From an uncultured Porphyromonadaceae bacterium (GTDB lineage: Bacteria > Bacteroidota > Bacteroidia > Bacteroidales > Muribaculaceae), in assembly GCA_900548875.1 (NCBI GenBank), contig URMA01000040.1, forward strand, positions 1 through 24,893: a DNA stretch of 24,893 bases. Direction: 5' to 3'. Below, in pieces: positions 1-8,377 of the stretch. The position numbers and the translations under genes were made by a program. The stretch's first letter is position 1; every line of letters starts with the position of its first letter. Under the pieces are notes generated by a model, which saw only the letters and a program-made list of their open reading frames with translations, was not told the origin of the DNA and searched no databases.

Positions 1-222
1 GTCGGCAACCCCAACTCGGTGTCCGACGCGGGCGTCGGGGCGCTGGCCGCCCGCAGCGCCGTGCTTGGCGCAGGCCTCAATGTCCGGATCAATGCCGCCG
101 GGCTGAAAGACCGGGAAAAAGCCGAGAAACTCGTTAGCGATGCCCAACTCATTGCCGACCAGGCAACTATCTTTGAATCGGAAATTCTAAAAACCGTAAA
201 CAGCATTATTGACAAAAACTAA
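1..222 (+). CDS. Formimino-THF cyclodeaminase/cyclohydrolase, C-terminal end (5' truncated by window)
   Basis: The reading frame is open from base 1 and stops at 220-222, so only the last 73 codons are visible. It begins VGNPNSVSDAGVGALAARSA and continues with a helical tail. The GNP-(N/A)-S-(V/I)-(S/T)-D-x-GVG-LAAR pattern is typical of the cyclodeaminase domain of FTCD and of stand-alone methenyl-THF cyclohydrolase/cyclodeaminase proteins. The family converts 5-formimino-THF to 5,10-methenyl-THF with release of ammonia, the last C1 step of the glutamate-forming histidine pathway. The gene ends 15 bases before hutU and is the upstream member of the hut operon. Whether a formiminotransferase domain is fused at the N-terminus cannot be seen here. 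Confidence 0.88.
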   Translation, partial: VGNPNSVSDAGVGALAARSAVLGAGLNVRINAAGLKDREKAEKLVSDAQLIADQATIFESEILKTVNSIIDKN

Positions 223-237
223 AGAAACACCCTTACT

Positions 238-2256
238 ATGGAAAAACTCACCGAATTTCAAAAAGAAATATTGGCTGGAATTCCCGAAATCCTGCCACCG
301 GCCAAACCATACGACCCTACGGTCAATCACGCTCCCAAAAGAAAGGACATTCTGACTCCGGAACAGAAAAAGCTGGCACTTCGCAACGCACTGCGCTATT
401 TCCGCCCGGAACAGCATGCGGAGCTCATTCCCGAATTTCTGAATGAACTGAAAACATACGGACGCATCTACATGTACCGGTTGCGTCCCGATTACAAGAT
501 GTATGCCCGTCCGATTGACGAATATCCCTACAAATCGCGTCAGGCAGCCGCCATCATGCTGATGATCAACAACAATCTTGATACGGCTGTGGCACAACAT
601 CCTCACGAACTTATTACTTACGGAGGAAACGGCGCCGTGTTCCAGAATTGGGCACAATACCGGCTTACCATGAAATATCTGGCTACGATGACCGACCGCC
701 AGACATTGGTAATGTATTCCGGCCATCCGCTCGGACTGTTCCCGTCGCACGAAAATGCTCCGCGCGTTGTTGTCACCAACGGTATGGTAATCCCCAATTA
801 TTCAAAACCGGACGACTGGGAACGCTTCAATGCCTTGGGAGTATCGCAATACGGACAAATGACAGCAGGCTCCTATATGTATATAGGTCCGCAAGGAATC
901 GTCCATGGTACGACCATCACCATACTGAATGCAGCACGCAAACAGGAAGGCAGCTACGACGCACCGATTGCCGGAAAACTTTTCGTTTCGGCAGGATTGG
1001 GCGGCATGTCAGGCGCACAGCCTAAAGCGGCTGTCATAGCCGGTGTCGTAGGCGTTGTGGCTGAAATCAACCCGAAGGCAGTGGAAAAACGCTACGCTCA
1101 GGGCTGGGTAGACGAAGTGTTTACGTCGCTCGACGAACTGATGCCACGTATCCGCAAAGCCGTCGCCGACAAGGAGACCGTATCAATAGCCTACCAGGGA
1201 AATGTCGTTGACCTGTGGGAACGACTGGTTAAAGAAGGCATTAAAGTGGATTTGGGTTCCGACCAGACATCACTCCACAATCCGTGGGCAGGCGGCTACT
1301 ACCCTGCCGGCTACACACTGGAGGAATCCAACGAACTGATGGTCAACAATCCGGAAAAATTCAAAAAAGAAGTAGAGGCATCGTTGCGCCGTCAGGTTGA
1401 TGCCATCAACAAGCTGACAGCCAGAGGAATGTATTTCTTTGACTATGGCAATGCCTTCCTGCTGGAAGCATCACGCGCCGGTGCCGACATCATGAATCCG
1501 GACGGCACATTCCGCTATCCTTCGTACGTGCAGGACATCATGGGCCCGATGTTCTTCGACTACGGCTTCGGACCGTTCCGCTGGGTATGCACATCGTGCA
1601 ATCCCGACGACCTTGCCATGACCGACAAGATAGCCACAGAAGTGTTGGAAGAAATTGCCCAACACGCACCACACGACATTTTAGGACAACTGAACGACAA
1701 TATCCACTGGATAAAGGAAGCCGGACGCAACCACCTTGTTGTAGGCTCGCAGGCACGCATCCTTTATGCGGACTGCGAAGGACGGACCAAGATTGCACTT
1801 GCATTCAATCAGGCCATCCGTGACGAACGAATTTCCGCGCCTGTCGTTCTCGGCCGCGACCATCATGACGTGTCAGGAACCGACTCTCCTTACAGAGAAA
1901 CGTCGAACATCTACGACGGCTCGGCATTTACAGCCGACATGGCCGTACAGAACGTGATTGGCGACTCATTCCGCGGTGCTACGTGGGTTTCACTCCACAA
2001 CGGCGGCGGCTGCGGTTGGGGCGAAGTCATCAACGGCGGATTCGGCATGGTCATTGACGGATCGGAACAGGCTGAACGCAATATCCGCATGATGCTCCAT
2101 TGGGACGTGAACAACGGAATAGCCCGCAGAAGCTGGGCACGCAACAAAGGTGCCATGGATGCCATCAAACTGGAAATGGAACGCACCCCCGACCTAAAAG
2201 TGACCCTACCGAACCTTGTAGACGACAAATTGTTTGAAAATCTCAATATTGAATAA
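238..2256 (+). CDS. hutU: Urocanate hydratase (urocanase)
   Basis: This 672-residue cytosolic enzyme hydrates urocanate to 4-imidazolone-5-propionate using tightly bound NAD+, the second step of histidine degradation. Family motifs are clear: the glycine-rich NAD-binding stretch SAGLGGMSGAQPKAA near residues 250-265, FGPFRWVCTSC near 444-454 carrying the conserved active-site cysteine region, a QARILYADCEGR segment, and GTDSPYRET near the C-terminal third. It is about 110 residues longer than the common proteobacterial/Bacillus enzyme (about 550-560) and close to the long form known from eukaryotes and Bacteroidota. The start is the first ATG after the upstream stop, 15 bases away, and hutH follows after 20 bases, so it is co-transcribed with both. 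Confidence 0.97.
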   Translation: MEKLTEFQKEILAGIPEILPPAKPYDPTVNHAPKRKDILTPEQKKLALRNALRYFRPEQHAELIPEFLNELKTYGRIYMYRLRPDYKMYARPIDEYPYKSRQAAAIMLMINNNLDTAVAQHPHELITYGGNGAVFQNWAQYRLTMKYLATMTDRQTLVMYSGHPLGLFPSHENAPRVVVTNGMVIPNYSKPDDWERFNALGVSQYGQMTAGSYMYIGPQGIVHGTTITILNAARKQEGSYDAPIAGKLFVSAGLGGMSGAQPKAAVIAGVVGVVAEINPKAVEKRYAQGWVDEVFTSLDELMPRIRKAVADKETVSIAYQGNVVDLWERLVKEGIKVDLGSDQTSLHNPWAGGYYPAGYTLEESNELMVNNPEKFKKEVEASLRRQVDAINKLTARGMYFFDYGNAFLLEASRAGADIMNPDGTFRYPSYVQDIMGPMFFDYGFGPFRWVCTSCNPDDLAMTDKIATEVLEEIAQHAPHDILGQLNDNIHWIKEAGRNHLVVGSQARILYADCEGRTKIALAFNQAIRDERISAPVVLGRDHHDVSGTDSPYRETSNIYDGSAFTADMAVQNVIGDSFRGATWVSLHNGGGCGWGEVINGGFGMVIDGSEQAERNIRMMLHWDVNNGIARRSWARNKGAMDAIKLEMERTPDLKVTLPNLVDDKLFENLNIE

Positions 2257-2276
2257 TTCGCTGACTTTAAATCATT

Positions 2277-3785
2277 ATGGAAATCCATTATATATCTCCT
2301 GAAAAAATCACCATTGAGCAAGTAGCGCATATCATCGAAAGCGGAATGAAAATTGCGCTGAGCGACAAGGCCAAAGAGCTGGTTGTCAACTGCCGCTCGT
2401 TTTTGGATAAAAAGATTGAAACATCGGAAGAACCTATCTACGGAATTACGACAGGATTCGGCTCGCTGTGCAATGTTTCCATCGACAAGGATTCATTGAG
2501 CGACCTGCAAAAGAATCTGGTGATGTCGCACGCCTGTGGCATGGGCGATGAAGTGCCAAAGGAAATTGTGAAATACATGATTTTCCTTAAAATACAGTCG
2601 CTGTGCTATGGCTATTCAGGTGCTTGTCTGCCGACCATCGAACGCTTGGTCGATTTCTTCAACAACGACATCATTCCGGTAGTCTATACGCAAGGCTCAC
2701 TGGGTGCTTCCGGCGACCTTGCTCCGCTGGCAAACATGTGCCTGCCGCTGCTCGGACTGGGAGAAGTAAAAGTCGGCAACGAACGGATGACCGGCGAAGA
2801 ACTCAACAGAAAGATGAACTGGGAACCAATCAAGCTTGCATCCAAAGAGGGACTCGCCCTGCTAAACGGTACACAGTTCATGTCAGCGTATTCGGTGTGG
2901 AACATTATCCGCGCCAAACGCCTGATTGCCTGGGCCGACTATATTGCCGCCATGAGCATCGATGCCTTCGACGGACGTATCAGCCCGTTCCTGCACTCTG
3001 CCCACAAAATGCGCGCGCACAAAGGACAGGTTGATACTGCCGACAATATTTTTAGAATTCTGCAAGGGTCAGAACTGATTGAACGCCATAAAGAGCATGT
3101 CCAGGACCCCTACTCTTTCCGCTGCGTTCCGCAAGTCCACGGAGCGATTAAGGATACCATCGACCACGTGGTCAACGTAGTGACTACGGAAATCAACAGT
3201 GCAACGGATAATCCGATTGTTGTGCCGGAAGACGACCTTGTCATTTCTGCCGGCAACTTCCACGGCGAACCGCTGGCACTTGTCAACGATTTCCTCGCCA
3301 TTGCCGTAGCTGAAATTGCCAGCATCTCCAACCAGCGGACCTATCAGCTCATATCGGGCAAACGCGGCCTCCCGGCTTTCTTGGTAGCCAAACCGGGCTT
3401 GAACAGCGGTTTCATGATTCCGCAATATGCAGTCGCATCAGTAGTCAGCCAAAACAAACAGCTGGCAACACCGGCCTCAGTCGACTCTATTGAATCATCG
3501 CTCGGACAGGAAGACCATGTCAGCATGGGTGCCAACGCCGCTACCAAATGTGCGGCAGTTGTTGAAAATGTCTATAAGGTGTTGGCTGTGGAACTGATGA
3601 ATGCGGCACAGGCACTCGATTTCCGTCGTCCTGCCAAGAGTTCTCCCGTTATCGAACGTATTTTCGAAGAATACCGGCAAGTTGTTCCATTCGTGGAAGT
3701 GGACAAAGTGCTGTATACTGAAATTGCAAAATCCATCGATTTTCTGAAACAGAACTACCATCTGCATGAATATGAAAGTCTATAA
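2277..3785 (+). CDS. hutH: Histidine ammonia-lyase (histidase)
   Basis: The 502-residue enzyme deaminates L-histidine to trans-urocanate and ammonia, the first committed step of the pathway. The autocatalytic MIO prosthetic group forms from the Ala-Ser-Gly triad, seen here as A144-S145-G146 within GSLGASGDLAPLA. The downstream YQLISGKRGLPAFL and SSLGQEDHVSMGANAA stretches are also characteristic of the HAL/PAL superfamily. The length matches the roughly 500-residue bacterial family. The start at 2277 lies 20 bases after hutU. The 3' end overlaps hutI by 20 bases in another frame, which implies translational coupling. No frameshift or missing key residue was seen. Confidence 0.97.
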   Translation: MEIHYISPEKITIEQVAHIIESGMKIALSDKAKELVVNCRSFLDKKIETSEEPIYGITTGFGSLCNVSIDKDSLSDLQKNLVMSHACGMGDEVPKEIVKYMIFLKIQSLCYGYSGACLPTIERLVDFFNNDIIPVVYTQGSLGASGDLAPLANMCLPLLGLGEVKVGNERMTGEELNRKMNWEPIKLASKEGLALLNGTQFMSAYSVWNIIRAKRLIAWADYIAAMSIDAFDGRISPFLHSAHKMRAHKGQVDTADNIFRILQGSELIERHKEHVQDPYSFRCVPQVHGAIKDTIDHVVNVVTTEINSATDNPIVVPEDDLVISAGNFHGEPLALVNDFLAIAVAEIASISNQRTYQLISGKRGLPAFLVAKPGLNSGFMIPQYAVASVVSQNKQLATPASVDSIESSLGQEDHVSMGANAATKCAAVVENVYKVLAVELMNAAQALDFRRPAKSSPVIERIFEEYRQVVPFVEVDKVLYTEIAKSIDFLKQNYHLHEYESL

Positions 3786-5001
3786 GAATATCAAGGCACT
3801 GATGGGGGCATACGAAGCCCCCGTCAGTTGTTTGAAAGGAAAGGAAATGGACAATATCCCGACTATACGGGGTGCCTATCTTATCGTTGACGAAAACGGT
3901 ATGATAGCGGATTTTGGTGCAATGTCCGACCTTCCGGAATTTCCCGACAATGTTGAAGTTTGCGACCTATCGGACAGATTTATATTTCCGGCTTTCGCCG
4001 ACTCACACACGCACATCGTGTACGCCGGCAGCCGTGAAGTGGAATTTGTCGACAAAATCAAAGGTCTTTCCTATGTGGAAATAGCCAAACGCGGCGGAGG
4101 TATTTTGAATTCAGCAGATTTGCTTCACCGGACTTCGGAAAACGAACTCTACGACACGGCAATGGAAAGACTGCTCCGCTGCATGGAAGGCGGAACAGCC
4201 GCTATTGAAATCAAAAGCGGCTACGGCCTGTCGACAGAAGACGAACTGAAAATGTTGCGCGTAATCCGCCGTATGAAAGAAACGGCACCGATTACGGTAC
4301 GCAGCAACTTTCTGGCCGCCCATGCCTTTCCGCGAAACTACGCTGACAACCACGACGGCTATGTAGACTTGATTGTCAACGAAATGCTGCCTATGGTTGC
4401 CAAAGAAAACTTGGCAGACTTCGTAGACGTTTTCTGCGATGAGGGATTTTTCACCGTTGCCCATACGGAACGCATACTGGAAGCTGCTGCAAAATACGGC
4501 ATCCGTCCGAAAATCCATGCAAACGAACTGGCATGCTCGGGCGGCATACAAGTTGGTGTAAAACACAACGCACTTTCCGTTGACCATCTTGAACATACGG
4601 GCGACAAAGAATGCGAAGCGTTGCTTCACAGCCAGACAATGCCGACAGTATTGCCGGGTGCAGCCTTCTTCCTGGGAATGCCCTATGCACCTGCCCGAAA
4701 AATGATTAACTACGGACTCCCGGTAGCCGTAGCTTCCGACTATAACCCCGGCTCCTCCCCATCGGCAAGCATGAAATTCATACTTTCACTGGCATCCATC
4801 AAAATGAAGATGACCCCTCACGAAGCCCTGAATGCAGCCACCGTAAACGGTGCTTACGCCCTCGGTCTTGCCGGACAGTACGGGCAAATCCTCAAAGGCG
4901 AAAAAGCAAACTTCATCATCACGAAACCAATGCCGTCATTCGAATACTTTGCCTATTCCTACACAGAAAATCTGATAGAAAAAGTCATCGTCAATAAATA
5001 A
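3766..5001 (+). CDS. hutI: Imidazolonepropionase
   Basis: This 411-residue amidohydrolase-superfamily enzyme opens the imidazolone ring to give N-formimino-L-glutamate, the third step of histidine breakdown. Metal-site residues are visible: H81 and H83 in FADSHTHIVYAG, H186 in AAHAFP, H251 in KIHANEL, and D325 in VASDYNPGSSPSASM. Length is normal for the family. The start ATG at 3766 lies inside the last codons of hutH (20-base overlap); a second in-frame ATG at 3772 is also possible. It is the last hut gene here; about 200 bases later the outer-membrane protein gene has its own promoter. No clear terminator hairpin was seen in 5002-5140. Confidence 0.97.
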   Translation: MNMKVYKNIKALMGAYEAPVSCLKGKEMDNIPTIRGAYLIVDENGMIADFGAMSDLPEFPDNVEVCDLSDRFIFPAFADSHTHIVYAGSREVEFVDKIKGLSYVEIAKRGGGILNSADLLHRTSENELYDTAMERLLRCMEGGTAAIEIKSGYGLSTEDELKMLRVIRRMKETAPITVRSNFLAAHAFPRNYADNHDGYVDLIVNEMLPMVAKENLADFVDVFCDEGFFTVAHTERILEAAAKYGIRPKIHANELACSGGIQVGVKHNALSVDHLEHTGDKECEALLHSQTMPTVLPGAAFFLGMPYAPARKMINYGLPVAVASDYNPGSSPSASMKFILSLASIKMKMTPHEALNAATVNGAYALGLAGQYGQILKGEKANFIITKPMPSFEYFAYSYTENLIEKVIVNK

Positions 5002-5140
5002 CGACATGACTTTTGACTAAAAACAGGAGGCGTTTCGAAAGAAAAAATGACTGAAAACAAGTTTCATTATTTTATTCTCCGCTCATCTTTCACTACTTTT
5101 ATAAAAAATAGGATGCGTCTTAGCAGAAAACTCAAATAAA

Positions 5141-5174
5141 TTTGGTTTTCTACTTTCGACTTTCACTATTTTTG
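5141..5174 (+). promoter_or_regulatory. Bacteroidota-type promoter of the outer-membrane porin gene
   Basis: A -33 box TTTG (5141-5144) and a perfect -7 box TATTTTTG (5167-5174, consensus TAnnTTTG) are separated by 22 bases. A good Shine-Dalgarno sequence, AAGGAG (5190-5195), lies 8 bases before the ATG at 5204. This arrangement predicts a leader of roughly 20-25 bases and indicates that the porin can be transcribed independently of the hut operon. Confidence 0.7.
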
Positions 5175-5203
5175 CAAACGAATTTTAAAAAGGAGACAAA
5201 ATA

Positions 5204-6454
5204 ATGAAACTGAACTATTTGTTACTTGCAGGTTTGTTGTGTGGGACGGGTATGGCTTCGGCACAAAAACGTGGTTTTGACTATAAATTCTATGGACAGG
5301 TTCGTACGGATCTGTTTTACAACAGCCGTTCAAATTCAGAAACGGTGGACGGACTGTTCTATATGTTTCCGAAGGATGAGGCGCTCGATGCTGCGGGCAA
5401 TGACCTGAACGCACAGCCCGACGGTAACTTCTACACGATGTACTCGCGTGCGGGCGTGGATGTCACCGGGCCGGAAATTGGCAAGGGCATCAGAACGTCG
5501 GCCAAACTGGAAGTGGATTTCCGCGGTGGTGGCACAAGCTACTATATGCTGCGTCTGCGCCATGCCTATTTCAATCTGGCATGGAAAAAATCGTCGTTGC
5601 TCGTCGGACAGACATGGCATCCGTTCTATGGTGAGGTTGCTCCCGAAATTCTGAACTTGAACATGGGTGCGCCCTATCAGCCGTTTAGCCGTGCTCCGCA
5701 AATCCGCTACCGATATAACGAAGGAGCGTTCCAACTGCAACTCACGGCGCTATGGCAGTCGCAATATCTTTCTGTGGGCCCGGCTACCAATAATGTGGGA
5801 GAAACGGCCACGCAAAAAAGCCAGAATTTCATCAAAAAGAGTTGCGTGCCGGAATTAGCTTTAAATCTTGACTATAAAGCCCATGGATGGATTGCCGGTG
5901 CCGGTCTTGACATGACGTCAATCGTGCCCCGTACGCAGTCGAACATCAATGGAAAGATTTACAAGGTGGATGAACGCATCACTTCGCTTTCGGCGGAAGC
6001 TCACGTCAGCTATAAAAACAACGGTTGGCTGGTGGCTGCCAAGAGCGTGTATGGCTCCAACTTCACACAGGCAAGCGGCGTGGGCGGCTATGGCATCGTT
6101 TCGTTCGATCAGGTGGACGGCAGCCAGGAATACACGCCAGTACGCGTTTCTGCCTCATGGCTGAATGTGGCCTATGGCACGAAATGGCGTCCGGCTGTGA
6201 TGGTAGGCTATTTGAAGAATCTCGGGTGCGATACTCCGGTTTCAGGAGTGCTGGGAACAGGTGTAGGCGACGGACTCGACCAACTTGTCAGTGCTACGGC
6301 TGAACTGACATACAACCTTCCTCACTGGAAATTCGGCGTGGAATATACGCTTTGCAATGCCTTCTACGGCGACTTGACAAACGAAGCCCGCGTGGAAAAC
6401 ACACATCGTGTAGCCAATCACCGCGTTGTGGCCACTGCCATATTCCAGTTCTAA
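5204..6454 (+). CDS. Outer-membrane beta-barrel protein, DcaP/porin-like
   Basis: The 416-residue product starts with a cleavable Sec signal peptide (hydrophobic to about residue 20, then SAQ before KRGFDYKFYGQ). The mature protein has alternating aromatic/polar strands, many Tyr and Gly residues, frequent turns and a terminal aromatic, ending ATAIFQF, as expected of an outer-membrane barrel signature. Segments such as KFYGQVRTDLFYNSR and LVGQTWHPFYGEVAPEILN resemble DcaP-like trimeric porins and related Bacteroidota barrels. Substrate is unknown. It lies directly downstream of hut genes on the same strand, so uptake of histidine, urocanate or another small anion is an attractive but unproved role. 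It has its own promoter and an AAGGAG ribosome site. Confidence 0.72.
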   Translation: MKLNYLLLAGLLCGTGMASAQKRGFDYKFYGQVRTDLFYNSRSNSETVDGLFYMFPKDEALDAAGNDLNAQPDGNFYTMYSRAGVDVTGPEIGKGIRTSAKLEVDFRGGGTSYYMLRLRHAYFNLAWKKSSLLVGQTWHPFYGEVAPEILNLNMGAPYQPFSRAPQIRYRYNEGAFQLQLTALWQSQYLSVGPATNNVGETATQKSQNFIKKSCVPELALNLDYKAHGWIAGAGLDMTSIVPRTQSNINGKIYKVDERITSLSAEAHVSYKNNGWLVAAKSVYGSNFTQASGVGGYGIVSFDQVDGSQEYTPVRVSASWLNVAYGTKWRPAVMVGYLKNLGCDTPVSGVLGTGVGDGLDQLVSATAELTYNLPHWKFGVEYTLCNAFYGDLTNEARVENTHRVANHRVVATAIFQF

Positions 6455-6459
6455 AAAGG

Positions 6460-6488
6460 GTTTACAGTTTACGGTTTACAGTTTACAG
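6460..6488 (+). repeat. Short tandem GTTTACAG/GTTTACGG repeats
   Basis: Four imperfect copies of an 8/7-base unit (GTTTACA, GTTTACG, GTTTACA, GTTTACA) follow the porin stop codon immediately, and a related AAGTTTACAA occurs about 10 bases later. They lie in the convergent gap between the porin and the minus-strand hydrolase. No coding potential is evident. Function is unknown; it could be a simple-sequence expansion or a decayed repeat element. Confidence 0.6.
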
Positions 6489-6505
6489 AAGATAAGTTTA
6501 CAATA

Positions 6506-6549
6506 TAGGGGTTATAGTTTATGGAAATCTCCATATGCTATAGCCCCTA
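6506..6549. other. Long near-perfect hairpin in a convergent intergenic gap
   Basis: Bases 6506-6525 pair with 6530-6549, giving a 20-bp stem with one T-T mismatch and two G-T pairs around an AATC loop. It lies between the 3' end of the porin gene and the 3' end of the oppositely oriented hydrolase, so a bidirectional terminator or transcript-stabilising hairpin is plausible. Neither side has a strong T-run. A partial copy of the outer arm (TAGCCCCTAA) recurs at about 6719-6728 near the hydrolase stop. The remaining 6550-6738 shows no gene. Confidence 0.55.
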
Positions 6550-6738
6550 ATTCTTGAGAATGTGTTCGTATTCTTTCGACCTACTGCTACTTCCTCTATG
6601 GGAAGATGTGCTAACGCAATGCAAATGGAATGATTATATTTTGTGGCTGAGGTGTTGCCCAAGGCTTTTGTTCTTCTGTTCTTCTGTCTGAAAAAAGTTT
6701 ACCGGAAAAGAGGACTCATAGCCCCTAACCCATACCCC

Positions 6739-7797
6739 CTAATCCATTGCCTCTTTCATAAACTTGTCGATTTCGTCGAACGGAATGACCGACAGGTTAT
6801 CGTAGAGGTCTGTGTGGTTGGCACCCGGAATGATGAGCAGGCGTTTGTTGTCGCCTTTCAGCCGTTTGTAGGTGTCTTCACTGAAATAGCGCGAATGAGC
6901 CTTTTCGCCGTGAATCAAAAGAACGGCACTGCGAATTTCATCACAATAAGAAAGTATCGGCATATTGATGAACGACAAAGCGGAGGTCTTGTTCCAACCT
7001 TCATTGGAATTGAGTGAACGCGGATGATAGCCACGCGGAGTCTTGTAGTAGGCGTAATAGTCCTTCACAAATTGCGGCGCATCGTCGGGCAGCGGGTCCA
7101 CCACTCCACCGGCACGTTCGTAACTGCCGCTGCGCGCATCGGCCGTGCGCTGTTCGTTCAACTGCTTTTTCAGTTCATAGCGCTGGTCGGCATCCATGCT
7201 GTCGAAATAGCCATTGGCAGTAACACGGCTCATGTCGTACATCGTAGAAGCAACGGTTGCTTTGATTCTGGTGTCTATCGCTGCGGCATTAACGGCAAAT
7301 CCACCCCATCCGCAAATACCGATAATTCCAATTTTCTCGCTGTCTACGTCATCACGTGTCAACAGATAGTCGACCGCAGCCGAAAAATCTTCCGTATTGA
7401 TGTCGGGCGATGCCACATTGCGTGGAGTACCGCCGCTTTCGCCGGTAAACGACGGGTCGAAGGCGATAGTGAGATAACCGCGTTCGGCCATTTTCTGCGC
7501 ATAGAGTCCGGAGCTCTGTTCCTTCACAGCGCCAAACGGACCACTCACGGCAATGGCAGGCATACGTCCGGATGCGTTTATTGGCTGATAGAGATCGGCT
7601 ACGAGCGTTATGCCGTAGCGGTTGACAAATGTAATCTTGGAATGATTCACCTTGTCGCTTTTCGGGAAAACCTTATCCCAACTTTCAGTTATTTCCATAG
7701 TTTCCTTGTTTATCGAATTTTGAGTGTTTTGAGCTTGCGTGAACAGTGCCACAGGCAAACAGCAAACAATCAACATACTGGCAAGAGTATTTCTCAT
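6739..7797 (-). CDS. Secreted alpha/beta hydrolase, dienelactone-hydrolase-like, Cys nucleophile
   Basis: The chosen start gives 352 residues with an N-terminal signal peptide (MRNTLASMLIVCC, ending near TQAQN). An in-frame ATG at 7824 would add nine residues and overlap the preceding stop, but this start leaves the signal peptide terminal and has an A-rich leader. The nucleophile elbow reads GICGWGG with Cys162 in the serine position, as in dienelactone hydrolases and YcjY-like proteins. A late GANHTDLYD supplies the catalytic His, and HGEKAHSRY marks the strand usually carrying the acid. Substrate is unknown; an ester or lactone is likely. It is the last gene of a minus-strand operon with an acetyltransferase and a CMD-cupin protein, facing an AraC-type regulator. 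Confidence 0.8.
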   Translation of the reverse strand: MRNTLASMLIVCCLPVALFTQAQNTQNSINKETMEITESWDKVFPKSDKVNHSKITFVNRYGITLVADLYQPINASGRMPAIAVSGPFGAVKEQSSGLYAQKMAERGYLTIAFDPSFTGESGGTPRNVASPDINTEDFSAAVDYLLTRDDVDSEKIGIIGICGWGGFAVNAAAIDTRIKATVASTMYDMSRVTANGYFDSMDADQRYELKKQLNEQRTADARSGSYERAGGVVDPLPDDAPQFVKDYYAYYKTPRGYHPRSLNSNEGWNKTSALSFINMPILSYCDEIRSAVLLIHGEKAHSRYFSEDTYKRLKGDNKRLLIIPGANHTDLYDNLSVIPFDEIDKFMKEAMD

Positions 7798-7816
7798 GTC
7801 GGTTTGTTTCTTTAAG

Positions 7817-8374
7817 TTATACATATTTCACAATCTTTGCAGGACATCCTACCACAACGGCGTTGTCGGGCACATCCTTCGTCACAACAGAACCGGCACC
7901 GACAATGGCATTTTCTCCAATAGTCACACCCGGAAGGACAATGACTCCGGCACCCAACCAGGCATTGCGACGGATGACTACGGGACGTGCGTGCAAGCCA
8001 TGACGCTGCTGCGGATTCTGCGGATGTTCTTCGGTAATGATATTCGTGTTCGGGCCGATAAGTACCCCCTCTTCCACCGTTATGCCTCCCAAATCAAGGA
8101 AGGTGCAGTTGAAATTGATAATCACGTTTTTGCCCAATCGGGTGTTCTTTCCATAAGCTACATAGAACGGCAAAAAAATCTGAACAGATTCGTCGACATC
8201 CGTTCCGGTGATTTGACGGAGATAAGCAGTGAGGCTTTCCTGCGTCTGGTGGCGGCTGTTCATTTCGTCGACCAAGCGACGGGTCTTCTCCACTTCTTTG
8301 TTCAGTTCGGCGTATCCGCAATCATCAGCGGATAAGGTTTCTCCCGATTTCAGTCTTGTAAAAACGTCTTGCAT
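7817..8374 (-). CDS. Maltose/galactoside O-acetyltransferase-like hexapeptide transferase
   Basis: The 185-residue protein has a short helical N-terminal region (about residues 1-55, like the Mac domain of maltose acetyltransferases) followed by a left-handed beta-helix with repeats such as LGKNVIINFNCTFLD, VLIGPNTNIIT, AWLGAGVIVLPGVTIGENAIVGAGSVV and ending in VVGCPAKIVKYV. A conserved His in ITEEHPQ corresponds to the catalytic histidine of the LbH acetyl-CoA-dependent sugar/thiogalactoside transferases. The acceptor is unknown. It lies 3 bases after the CMD-cupin gene and 19 bases before the hydrolase start, so all three are probably one transcript. A second, more AT-rich homologue sits at 23045-23626. 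Confidence 0.88.
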   Translation of the reverse strand: MQDVFTRLKSGETLSADDCGYAELNKEVEKTRRLVDEMNSRHQTQESLTAYLRQITGTDVDESVQIFLPFYVAYGKNTRLGKNVIINFNCTFLDLGGITVEEGVLIGPNTNIITEEHPQNPQQRHGLHARPVVIRRNAWLGAGVIVLPGVTIGENAIVGAGSVVTKDVPDNAVVVGCPAKIVKYV

Positions 8375-8377
8375 GAT

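Noticed and set aside
187..750. Open frame of 187 codons antisense to hutU
   Set aside because: It lies wholly opposite conserved hutU coding sequence and shows no domain, ribosome site or promoter.
7024..7815. A 263-codon open frame on the plus strand opposite the alpha/beta hydrolase
   Set aside because: The minus-strand gene has a signal peptide and hydrolase motifs; the plus-strand translation has no recognisable domain and arises from the codon pattern of the real gene.
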